Shown: one piece after another, positions 43,156 to 50,653 of the stretch | How positions within the stretch are numbered: position 1 is the first letter of the stretch | Layout: the number at the start of each line of letters is the position of its first letter | Assembly (NCBI GenBank): GCA_034440175.1 | Contig: JAWXBO010000185.1 | Span: 25,951 to 89,950, forward strand | Direction: 5' to 3' | DNA length: 64,000 nt | Source: SZUA-430 sp034440175 | GTDB taxonomy: Bacteria > Pseudomonadota > Alphaproteobacteria > Micropepsales > Micropepsaceae | Program-made: the position numbers and the translations under genes | The notes under the pieces: generated by a model | What the model was told of the DNA's origin: nothing | Database searches by the model: none | Seen by the model: the letters and a program-made list of their open reading frames with translations, nothing else

Positions 43156-43548
43156 ATGGAAGAGCCGATCTGGGTGTTGGATGAAACAGTCCTCGCCATT
43201 CACAACCGCCAGATCGCGGAGCACGGCGGCTTAGCCGGAGTTCGCGACGCAAGCGCCCTCGGTTCCGCGCTTGGCAGGCCAAAGAACAAATTTGCCTATG
43301 GCGAGCCGGACACTTTCGAGCTTGCTGCGGCGTACGGATTTGGCATCGCCACGAACCACCCCTTTGCCGACGGCAACAAGCGGACCGCCTTCGTCGTCTC
43401 ACTGCTTTTCTTGACACTCAATGGCTTCACCGTTGAGGCAAGCCATGATGAGAAATATAGAATATTCCTGGATTTGGCCGCAGGCCGGCTCGCCGAAGCA
43501 GATCTCGCCGTATGGTTCAAAGCGCATTGCGTGCCTGTCAAATCTTGA
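43156..43548 (+). CDS. doc: Doc (Fic-fold) toxin
   Basis: A 130-residue death-on-curing protein. HPFADGNKRTAF is the Fic/Doc active motif (HxFx[DN]GNKR), with the catalytic His and phosphate-binding residues intact, and VRDASALGSALGRPKNKFAY is the usual N-terminal segment. Doc phosphorylates elongation factor Tu and stops translation. Its last 11 bases overlap the convergent Rieske gene. Confidence 0.9.
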   Translation: MEEPIWVLDETVLAIHNRQIAEHGGLAGVRDASALGSALGRPKNKFAYGEPDTFELAAAYGFGIATNHPFADGNKRTAFVVSLLFLTLNGFTVEASHDEKYRIFLDLAAGRLAEADLAVWFKAHCVPVKS

Positions 43549-43873
43549 CGTTGATCGATCCATCGGCGACCTCGAACTCAACTGATGTTAAACTCTTCCC
43601 CTGACACGGCCCGCTGACGCAAAATCCGTCCTCAATCCGAAATCGTGCCCCGTGCGTCGAGCACACCAATAGGCTTCCATCCTCATTCAAAAACTTGTCC
43701 GGAAATGTCTCAAGCGGCGTCAATTGGTGCGGACACGAATTGACATAGGCGTACAGCTGGCCGGCTATTCGAACCAAAATGAATTCGCGCCTGTAGCAGC
43801 CCTCGCCAAATACGAATCCACGCGCTGCGCCCTCGGCAAGGTCTTCGTTTCGGCAAAGAGCATGATACGTCAC
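43538..43873 (-). CDS. small Rieske 2Fe-2S protein
   Basis: A 111-residue ferredoxin-like Rieske domain. NSCPHQLTPLE (CxH) and LVCSTHGARF (CxxH) bind the cluster. The rest is the usual short beta fold (GLY... ends CVSGPCQGKSL). Such proteins serve as electron carriers for oxygenases or as NirD-like subunits. The start is GTG at 43873. No partner oxygenase is adjacent; the Rieske oxygenase at 22732 is 20 kb away. Confidence 0.83.
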   Translation of the reverse strand: MTYHALCRNEDLAEGAARGFVFGEGCYRREFILVRIAGQLYAYVNSCPHQLTPLETFPDKFLNEDGSLLVCSTHGARFRIEDGFCVSGPCQGKSLTSVEFEVADGSINVKI

Positions 43874-43966
43874 GACGCGGCGGCTTTCTTCACCACGGCC
43901 AAGAATATCCTGCGCCCGGTCACGGTCGAAACGCGAAAACGAAAGTAGTCTCCGCCCCTGCGTGCC

Positions 43967-44389
43967 TCATGTCGCCATCAACCCGCCCATCTTGCACACC
44001 AGCTTCCACTCGACTTCTGTTACCGGCTGCACCGACAACCGGGTGTTCTTTACCAACACCATCTGGGAAAGCATCGCGGCGGCTTTGGCGTCAACCAGGG
44101 TGACCGGAACCTTGAATGGTTCGACAGCCACAACATCCACCATCGACCATTCGCCTTTCTCGGCCGAGTGATCGGGGTACGCCTCTTTAACGATCTCAAC
44201 AATTCCCACCACCGCCCGCAATTCGCCAGAATGATAGAAGAATGCGCGCTCGCCTTTCTTCATCGCACGCAAATTCAGGCGGGCTTGATAATTGCGTACG
44301 CCACTCCACGGTTCCCCCTTGGTCCCCTTTTTGACCTGGCTCTCCCAAGACCACGTCTCAGGCTCGGACTTCAAAAGCCAAAAAGCCAT
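43967..44389 (-). CDS. EVE-domain protein
   Basis: A 140-residue EVE (PUA-like) domain protein. FWLLKSEPETWSWESQ at the start, WSGVRNYQARLNLRAMKKGE and FYHSGELRAVVGIVEI are diagnostic. EVE domains bind modified bases in DNA or RNA. ATG at 44389 is used, one base after the YciI stop codon. The gpsA-YciI-EVE order is common in Rhizobiales. Confidence 0.9.
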   Translation of the reverse strand: MAFWLLKSEPETWSWESQVKKGTKGEPWSGVRNYQARLNLRAMKKGERAFFYHSGELRAVVGIVEIVKEAYPDHSAEKGEWSMVDVVAVEPFKVPVTLVDAKAAAMLSQMVLVKNTRLSVQPVTEVEWKLVCKMGGLMAT

Positions 44390-44390
44390 A

Positions 44391-44684
44391 TCACCCGCCC
44401 TTCGGCGCCCCAACCGTCCAACGCCAAGGCTTGATGTCGACGGTGGAAAACAATCCTCCCAGTGCGTACGGATCGGCAGCCGCAAAAGCGCGCGCGGCGG
44501 CGATGTCCAGTGCTTCGATGACAATCAGGCTTCCCAACATCGTTTGGTCATCATCAGACATGAAAGGTCCGGCAATTTTAACTTGGCGCAGTTGCGCATC
44601 AATATATGCAAGATGCGAGGCGCGCATGACAGACCTAAGCTCAGACGAATCGGGATTATCGATGCAAATGAGTGCAAAAAGCAT
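44391..44684 (-). CDS. YciI-family protein
   Basis: A 97-residue ferredoxin-like alpha/beta-barrel protein with the YciI features: FALICIDNPDSSELR, then VRASHLAYI-type segment with the conserved His, and ADPYALGGLFSTVDIKPW with the Asp-Pro pair. Function unknown. It lies three bases after gpsA. Confidence 0.87.
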   Translation of the reverse strand: MLFALICIDNPDSSELRSVMRASHLAYIDAQLRQVKIAGPFMSDDDQTMLGSLIVIEALDIAAARAFAAADPYALGGLFSTVDIKPWRWTVGAPKGG

Positions 44685-44687
44685 GGC

Positions 44688-45683
44688 TCAAAACTCGTTT
44701 CTAAATGGCCGCGACAGCAAAGCGCGGATCGCTTCGTCAACGCCTATCCTGTTCGATACAATTTGCGCGACGGCCTGCGAAATCGGCATATCGACGCTCA
44801 TCGACAGTCCTCGTCTCACCAACGCTTCCGCGCTTGCCGCACCTTCGGCAAGCGGACCTGTGTCGTCAAGCAGCCCGCCTTGCGCCAATCGAACACCGAG
44901 CGCAAAATTGCGCGACTGCCTGCTGGATGCCGTTAAAATGAGATCGCCTAGCCCACTGAGGCCCGTCAGCGTTTCCGCCCGCGCGCCAAGTGCCATTCCG
45001 AACCGCATCATTTCTGCAAAACCACGAGCCGTGAGTGCCGCCCGCGCGCTTTCACCATAGCCTCGGCCTTCAACGATTCCACACGCAATCGCCAGAACAT
45101 TCTTCACCGCCCCACCAACCGCAACACCGGTAACATCGTTGGACACGTAGGGCCTGAACGAGCTTGTTCCCAATGCCGCAGCAATGCGTTCGGCAAATTC
45201 CAAATCTTCAAATGCAATCGTCACGGCGCAAGGTAAGCCGCGCGCAACCTCTGGTGCGAAACTTGGTCCTGACAACATTCCAAACACGGAAGCGGGCACC
45301 ATGTCTCGAAAGACTTCGGTCATAAGCTTGCCCGACGAACGCTCGATTCCCTTTGCGCAGATTAAAACTGGTGGCCACAAAGGCAGCAACGCCAACACTG
45401 AACGAAGGTGCTGGGCCGGACAAACAAGTAGAACGGCATTTGCCCGAGCCAACTCGGCGGCTTTATGTGTCACGCGAATTCGATCAGAAAGCTTGACACC
45501 CGGCAGATAGGCGGCATTTTCCCGCGTCAGTTCAATTCGTCCGGCAAGCAGTGCACCGCGCGTCCAGAGGGTGACTTTTTTCCCCGCGTTCGCCACAGTT
45601 TGGGCCAGCGCCGTGCCCCAGGCCCCGCCGCCAACAACACCAATATGGTTTATCCCCTCGGGAGTCGCTGGATTTATCATCAT
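44688..45683 (-). CDS. gpsA: glycerol-3-phosphate dehydrogenase [NAD(P)+]
   Basis: GpsA reduces dihydroxyacetone phosphate to sn-glycerol 3-phosphate for phospholipids. IGVVGGGAWGTALAQTVAN is the nucleotide fold, MLSGPSFAPEVARG and GAVKNVLAIACGIVEG carry the substrate and catalytic Lys, and SRQSRNFALGVRLAQGG closes the site. The frame is open to 45809, but ATG at 45683 (or 45680) gives the usual N-terminus and leaves room for the divergent TetR promoter. Confidence 0.95.
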   Translation of the reverse strand: MMINPATPEGINHIGVVGGGAWGTALAQTVANAGKKVTLWTRGALLAGRIELTRENAAYLPGVKLSDRIRVTHKAAELARANAVLLVCPAQHLRSVLALLPLWPPVLICAKGIERSSGKLMTEVFRDMVPASVFGMLSGPSFAPEVARGLPCAVTIAFEDLEFAERIAAALGTSSFRPYVSNDVTGVAVGGAVKNVLAIACGIVEGRGYGESARAALTARGFAEMMRFGMALGARAETLTGLSGLGDLILTASSRQSRNFALGVRLAQGGLLDDTGPLAEGAASAEALVRRGLSMSVDMPISQAVAQIVSNRIGVDEAIRALLSRPFRNEF

Positions 45684-45708
45684 GAGTCGGTTTGCAAGTG
45701 AATGCTTT

Positions 45709-45755
45709 ATTGTAGATTTACTGGAACGGTCTACAATGGCGCACAAATGTTGTGC
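45709..45755. promoter_or_regulatory. two inverted repeats at the gpsA/TetR divergent promoter
   Basis: Perfect 8-bp arms ATTGTAGA (45709-45716) and TCTACAAT (45730-45737) flank 13 bp. A second repeat GCACAA/TTGTGC (45741-45755) spans the TetR start codon. Either is a plausible autoregulatory operator for the TetR protein. Confidence 0.55.
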
Positions 45756-46400
45756 AAAGACACAGTCCGAGGAAACATCCTTCAAGCTGCAAAGAAACGG
45801 TTCGTTCACTACGGTTACGCAAAAACCACGATGGCCGAGATAGCCTCGGACTGCAACATGTCCCCCGGCAATCTTTATCGGTATTTTCCAGGAAAACTGG
45901 ACATCGCAGAGGCCATTTGCACCGAATCTGGCGAATACGCGATTGCAAAGCTGCGGGAAGTCATGAGGCGTTCTGGCCGCACGGCCAAGGAACGGTTGCG
46001 CGATTTTTTGTTCACTGACATGCGCCTGACCTACGACCAGCTTGAATTCGACAAGCAGGTATTTGAGATGGCACGCGTTGTCGCGTCAGAGCGGCCGCAG
46101 TTCGCTAATAGAATATTGGCGCTAAACCGGGCCTTGATGTCGGAGATTTTGGCAGCAGGCAATGCGTCTGGCGAATTTTACATAGAAGACGTGGTATTTA
46201 CCGCCGAAATGATTCAGTCGGCATCGATGAAATTTCGCTATCCGCAGCTGCATTCCAAGCTTCCTTACGAAAAACTCGAGCGTGAACTTGAGGGCGTTCT
46301 CCACCTTTTATTGAATGGACTGGACGACGGTGGGGCCGGCCACGATCTGCTCCAGAAATCCGATGAACGCGGTTTTCCCGAGAGCCAAGGCAATGTTTGA
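45747..46400 (+). CDS. TetR-family transcriptional regulator
   Basis: A 217-residue TetR protein. RGNILQAAKKRFVHYGYAKT then MAEIASDCNMSPGNLYRYF is the helix-turn-helix; the C-terminal ligand domain follows with no recognised subgroup (FDKQVFEMARVVASERP). ATG at 45747 is used; the longer frame begins inside the inverted repeat. Its target is unknown; candidates are its own promoter and that of gpsA. Confidence 0.87.
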   Translation: MLCKDTVRGNILQAAKKRFVHYGYAKTTMAEIASDCNMSPGNLYRYFPGKLDIAEAICTESGEYAIAKLREVMRRSGRTAKERLRDFLFTDMRLTYDQLEFDKQVFEMARVVASERPQFANRILALNRALMSEILAAGNASGEFYIEDVVFTAEMIQSASMKFRYPQLHSKLPYEKLERELEGVLHLLLNGLDDGGAGHDLLQKSDERGFPESQGNV

Positions 46401-46552
46401 GCTCAATCTAGGAAAAATCATGTGCCAAAATGTCGCGAAACGCTATAACACTGAATGAAAACTGTTTTGTTCATTGATTTCCAATCAGGATGCCCCTAAG
46501 TACCGATCACCGCGGGACAACAGCCCGCATGATTGAGAAAGAGGAAAATACA

Positions 46553-46660
46553 ATGTCTAACAACGGCAACCTGGTAGCCCAGATTTCAACTGTAATTGCT
46601 GGTTTTGTACTCAGCGCCTACGGCCTGGCTTTTTTGGCAAACACTGCAAGCTGGCTCTAA
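46553..46660 (+). CDS. 35-residue hydrophobic small protein
   Basis: A short gene with a good ribosome-binding site (GAAAGAGGAAAA before ATG). Residues 1-10 are polar (MSNNGNLVAQ), residues 11-29 form one membrane helix (ISTVIAGFVLSAYGLAFLA) and the end is NTASWL. A small leader hairpin (GCGGG/CCCGC, 46513-46529) precedes it and a strong terminator follows 26 bp after the stop, so it looks like a monocistronic unit. No family recognised. It could be a single-span membrane peptide that regulates or stabilises a membrane complex. Confidence 0.65.
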   Translation: MSNNGNLVAQISTVIAGFVLSAYGLAFLANTASWL

Positions 46661-46686
46661 GTATCAAATGAAAACGAACGAAGTGA

Positions 46687-46720
46687 AACGAACGGCCAAG
46701 CTTGATGGCCGTTCGTTTTC
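46687..46720. terminator. strong bidirectional terminator between the small-protein gene and tsaD
   Basis: A perfect 12-bp stem (AACGAACGGCCA with TGGCCGTTCGTT) closes a 7-nt loop and is followed by TTTTC. AACG-rich bases before it give a weaker tail on the minus strand. It ends the 35-residue gene and probably tsaD. Confidence 0.9.
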
Positions 46721-46732
46721 AAACGGAAATCT

Positions 46733-47791
46733 CTAGGATTTTGCTCCTGGTATTCCCGACCTTCCAGAGTCCAATGGCCAGCGAGCTCGCGCTCCAGTAT
46801 TCAGATCGCTGAACAAACCGAGATGGGCACGCTCTAGTCCGGCCCACGCGACCATCGCCCCATTGTCGGTACACAATCCAGGCGGCGGAACCACCAACTT
46901 GTAACCATTCTCTTGTGCCATGTTTGACAGTGCATTGCTGAGCAATCCATTTGCTGCAACACCGCCCGCTACGATCAAATGACGAGTGCCCAGTCTGCGT
47001 GCTTCAGTGCCCAACATGGCCCGGCGAGTCCGGTTTAGCAGAACATCGACGGCAGCAGCCTGAAAGCTGGCCGCAATGTCATTGATCGAGCTTTCAGTGA
47101 GCTCGGTGCTTTCCACCACCCGGCGAACCGCCGTTTTGAGGCCCGAAAAAGAGAAATCATAATTCTCGGCATCCATAAGCGGCCGTGGCAAGCGAAACCG
47201 CTTTGGGTTGCCTTTCAGCGCGGCTTTTTCGATCGCCGGTCCTCCGGGAAATCCCAACCCCAGGATCTTTGCCGTCTTGTCAAAGGCTTCCCCAGCGGCG
47301 TCATCAATGGTCGAACCGAGCTTCGTAAACCGCCCCACGCCTTCACAAATCAACAACTGACAATGCCCGCCCGACACCAGAAGCAGCAGAAAGGGAAAGG
47401 CAACACCCGCCGTCAATCTTGCAGTCAGCGCATGTGCCTCTAAATGATTGAGTGCCACCAGTTTTTTGCCCGAAGCCAGCGCCAGCCCTTTGGCAGCGCT
47501 CAGCCCTACAGCAACACCCCCGATCAGTCCCGGTCCTGCCGTCACTGCAATGGCGTCAATCTCGTCGAGCGACAGGTGCGATTGCTCAAGCGCGCGGCGA
47601 ATGACATGATCGATCAGGTCCACATGCGCGCGCGCCGCAATCTCAGGCACGACCCCTCCATAGGGGCGATGAGCCTCATCCTGACTGGCAATCACATTCG
47701 ACAGTATCGCTCCCGGCCCAGGCACAGACCCGCGCACGACCGCTGCCGCCGTTTCGTCGCAGCTGGTTTCGATACCAAGAACGGTCAACAC
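46733..47791 (-). CDS. tsaD: tRNA N6-adenosine threonylcarbamoyltransferase TsaD
   Basis: TsaD transfers threonylcarbamoyl to A37 of ANN-decoding tRNAs together with TsaB (2104-2769) and TsaE. LGIETSCDETAAAVV opens the ASKHA fold, NHLEAHALTARL gives the HxxxH iron ligands, and LLVSGGHCQLL and AGGVAANGLL follow. The frame is open to 47881. GTG at 47791 is preferred, giving 352 residues and leaving 104 bp for the divergent hemC promoter. Confidence 0.95.
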   Translation of the reverse strand: MLTVLGIETSCDETAAAVVRGSVPGPGAILSNVIASQDEAHRPYGGVVPEIAARAHVDLIDHVIRRALEQSHLSLDEIDAIAVTAGPGLIGGVAVGLSAAKGLALASGKKLVALNHLEAHALTARLTAGVAFPFLLLLVSGGHCQLLICEGVGRFTKLGSTIDDAAGEAFDKTAKILGLGFPGGPAIEKAALKGNPKRFRLPRPLMDAENYDFSFSGLKTAVRRVVESTELTESSINDIAASFQAAAVDVLLNRTRRAMLGTEARRLGTRHLIVAGGVAANGLLSNALSNMAQENGYKLVVPPPGLCTDNGAMVAWAGLERAHLGLFSDLNTGARARWPLDSGRSGIPGAKS

Positions 47792-47895
47792 GTTGGCGAT
47801 CAGCCTGTTCCAAGCCTCTGGGCATGTGGCGTGACGCAACAAACATCTATAGCTTGCGCCTCGAATTCCAATCCCTAACACTCAGGACTGAGAGC

Positions 47896-48840
47896 GTGCA
47901 AACTCGTCTGCGCATTGGAACACGTGGCTCAGCTCTCGCGTTAGCCCAAACCCGAGCCGTAATTGAAGCATTGGCAAGCGCCCACCACTGGGAACCCGAA
48001 GAAGCAACAGCTAAAACTCAGATCATCCCGATCAAAACAACCGGTGATCGAGTGCAAGACCGGCCGCTGGCCGATATCGGTGGCAAAGGCCTTTTTGCCA
48101 AGGAAATCGAAGAAGCGCTGTTGGCCGGCGAAATTGACTGTGCGGTGCACTCCCTAAAGGACATGCCGGGCGCATTGCCGCCGGGGTTACTTATCGATTG
48201 TGTGTTGCCGCGCGAGGACCCGCGCGACGCCTTTGTCAGCAAGCGAGCGGCGACCCTGCAAGATCTGCCAATCGGCGCCACGGTTGGAACCAGTTCGGTT
48301 CGCCGCCAGGCCATGCTTCTCAACACACGGCCGGACCTGAACATCATAGGCTTCCGCGGCAACGTCGACACGCGGCTCCAGCGCATCGCGCAAGACCAGG
48401 TCGCCGCCACAGTTTTGGCGTTGGCAGGGCTCAAGCGCCTGGGGGCTGAAAGCAACGCACGCCACATATTCTCGGAGGCAGAGATGCTGCCCGCGGTCGC
48501 CCAAGGCGCAATCGGCATCGAACTGCGCGAAAGCGATTTCGCTGTGCGAACAGCTTTCGCACCTCTCAATCAACGCGACGCGGCCCTTGCCGTCACGCTG
48601 GAACGCGCATTCCTGGTTGTCCTCGACGGTTCATGCAAAACGCCCATTGCTGGTCTGGCCAAATGGCTCGATCCAGCTACCATTTCATTCAGTGGCTGCG
48701 CGCTGTCGCCAGACGGCAAAACCCGCTTTGACGTCGCACGCACTGCAACGATTGCCACGGCAGTTGACGCCAGCAAACTTGGCCACGATGCCGGCATGGA
48801 ACTTCTCGCGCGCGCTGGCCGCAACTTCTTTCAGGTCTAA
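47896..48840 (+). CDS. hemC: hydroxymethylbilane synthase (porphobilinogen deaminase)
   Basis: HemC polymerises four porphobilinogen units to hydroxymethylbilane. LRIGTRGSALALAQT opens the protein, LKDMPGALPPG and GTSSVRRQAML line the site, and LDGSCKTPIAGLA carries the Cys that holds the dipyrromethane cofactor. GTG at 47896 is chosen (314 residues). hemD follows after three bases. Confidence 0.96.
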   Translation: MQTRLRIGTRGSALALAQTRAVIEALASAHHWEPEEATAKTQIIPIKTTGDRVQDRPLADIGGKGLFAKEIEEALLAGEIDCAVHSLKDMPGALPPGLLIDCVLPREDPRDAFVSKRAATLQDLPIGATVGTSSVRRQAMLLNTRPDLNIIGFRGNVDTRLQRIAQDQVAATVLALAGLKRLGAESNARHIFSEAEMLPAVAQGAIGIELRESDFAVRTAFAPLNQRDAALAVTLERAFLVVLDGSCKTPIAGLAKWLDPATISFSGCALSPDGKTRFDVARTATIATAVDASKLGHDAGMELLARAGRNFFQV

Positions 48841-48843
48841 CCG

Positions 48844-49563
48844 ATGCGGGTTCTCCTAACGCGCCCGCGCCATGATGCCGATGCACTCGCCAATCTGATC
48901 GCGGCGCTCGGCCATTCAACACTTGTCGAGCCTCTCATCGACATCCAGTTCATCGCCGGGCCGGAACTCGACCTTTCGCACACTGATGCCCTGGTACTCA
49001 CCAGCGCCAATGGCGCCCGCGCCGCCGCACAACGCACATCAAATCGAACGATACCAATTTTCGCCGTCGGACCCGCCACTGCAACCCAAGCGGCACAGGC
49101 AGGATTCCAGTTCGTTTCACAAAGCGGCGGACACGGCGTTGAAGGCCTTACTTCTCATATCCGTTCTATCCTGGACCCAAAGGCAAGCGCCCTGCTGCAC
49201 CTGACTGGATCGGCGGTTGCTGGCGACCTGGCGGGGGCTCTCAAGGCGCAAGGGTTTCAGGTCCGTTCACAAAAAATATACGAAGCAACCCCTGCAAAAC
49301 TCCTGCCGGCAGCCCTCTCAAGCGCGTTGACCGCCGGGCACATCGATGCAGCGATGTTCTTCTCACCCCGCACGGCCGCGATATTCTCGGACCTGGTGAG
49401 CCAAACCGGATTGGGGCCTGCTTGCGCAAGCGTCACCGCATTGGCCCTTAGTCCGTCTGTCGCCAAATCATTGGCTACACTCACCTTTCGTAAGGTTTTG
49501 GTAGCGCACAGTGCATCTGCACAATCCATGTTAAAGTTGCTGGAAACACTATTGCCCGCATGA
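48844..49563 (+). CDS. hemD: uroporphyrinogen-III synthase
   Basis: A 239-residue HemD-fold protein that cyclises hydroxymethylbilane with ring D inversion. The sequence is weakly conserved as usual, but VLLTRPRHDADALANLIAAL, LVLTSANGARAAA and AMFFSPRTAAIFSDLV are characteristic. It lies directly behind hemC. The stop overlaps the next start (ATGA). Confidence 0.9.
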   Translation: MRVLLTRPRHDADALANLIAALGHSTLVEPLIDIQFIAGPELDLSHTDALVLTSANGARAAAQRTSNRTIPIFAVGPATATQAAQAGFQFVSQSGGHGVEGLTSHIRSILDPKASALLHLTGSAVAGDLAGALKAQGFQVRSQKIYEATPAKLLPAALSSALTAGHIDAAMFFSPRTAAIFSDLVSQTGLGPACASVTALALSPSVAKSLATLTFRKVLVAHSASAQSMLKLLETLLPA

Positions 49564-50642
49564 GACACCTCAGCATGACCCAAATGCCTGTCGCCCCCCA
49601 AACCAGCGTTCGTCACGGCCTCATAGAAGACTGGCGTGATGCCCTTGGGATTTTACTCCTGCTTGTCGTCGCCGCATTTTTCGGCGCGTTGATTACGCGT
49701 GTGTGGCCTGTCTCCGATGATACACCAGCAAGCTCAAACTCGGAAATCTCGTCCCGGCTTACAGCTCTAGAAACAAAGCCTGGCGCCTCTGGCCTCAGCC
49801 AGCGCATTGCAAATCTTGAAGCACGCGTTGCCGGTTTCGAAAAAACTCTGCCAGCTTCAGGTGCGCCAAACGCTACCACCAGTGCATCTCCTGAAACCGC
49901 GAAACGTCTCGACGAGCTTGTGGCGCGCCTTTCCGTTCTTGAAGCCAGGACCGCCACAACGCCAGCTGACGTGTCTGCCGCCAAGACTTCCATTGAAACA
50001 CTGACAGCAGCAAGCACCGCCACCACCACGCGGATCGACGACGTCGCCCTTCGTCTAGCCAAATTGGAGTCGTCTGACTTGCTGGATCTGGCCAGGCGTG
50101 CCTCTCTGGCAACCGCCATCGCCAATCTGACCCGCGCCGCGCAAGGTTCATCGCCCTTCAAGACCGAATACGATGTCGTCGCAGCGCTTGTACCCGGCGA
50201 CACGCACCTCGCAAGCATCGCGCCGTTGGCGATCAAGGGTATCCCGACCACAGGCACGTTGGTAACGACGTTCTCCACCAGGGCGGACCAGGCAATGGAC
50301 GCTGAAGGCCTGTCCAAAGGCAAGACTTGGGGGCAGCAACTCTGGGCAAACTTCGCAGCACTGGTGAGTTGGCGCGCGACGGGCGAAAGTGATGGCAACT
50401 CAAGTGAAAGCCGCCTTGCAAGAGCAGAGCTCCGCTTGAAGTCCGGCGATCTTGAAGCCGCCGTCAAGGAACTGAATGCAATCAAGGGGGCGGCCCGCAA
50501 ACCACTCGCTTCGTGGCTGGCGAACGCGCAAGCCCGCGTCACACTTGAAGCCTCACTGGCGGCACTCAACACCAAAGCCATCCAGGCCATCACCGGACCA
50601 ACGGACACCTCAGAGCCCGTCCCGCAACTTCCAGCACCATAA
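49560..50642 (+). CDS. mitofilin-like inner-membrane protein
   Basis: A 360-residue protein with one N-terminal membrane helix (ALGILLLLVVAAFFGALITR), a long Ala/Thr-rich coiled coil (about residues 60-190), and a C-terminal helical domain with KTEYDVVAALVP and WANFAALVSWR. This is the alphaproteobacterial mitofilin/Mic60-related protein found between hemD and hemY (COG4223). Mic60 relatives in this group shape intracytoplasmic or cristae-like membranes. Location in the haem operon is conserved but unexplained. Confidence 0.8.
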   Translation: MRHLSMTQMPVAPQTSVRHGLIEDWRDALGILLLLVVAAFFGALITRVWPVSDDTPASSNSEISSRLTALETKPGASGLSQRIANLEARVAGFEKTLPASGAPNATTSASPETAKRLDELVARLSVLEARTATTPADVSAAKTSIETLTAASTATTTRIDDVALRLAKLESSDLLDLARRASLATAIANLTRAAQGSSPFKTEYDVVAALVPGDTHLASIAPLAIKGIPTTGTLVTTFSTRADQAMDAEGLSKGKTWGQQLWANFAALVSWRATGESDGNSSESRLARAELRLKSGDLEAAVKELNAIKGAARKPLASWLANAQARVTLEASLAALNTKAIQAITGPTDTSEPVPQLPAP

Positions 50643-50653
50643 GGCGAACGCCG

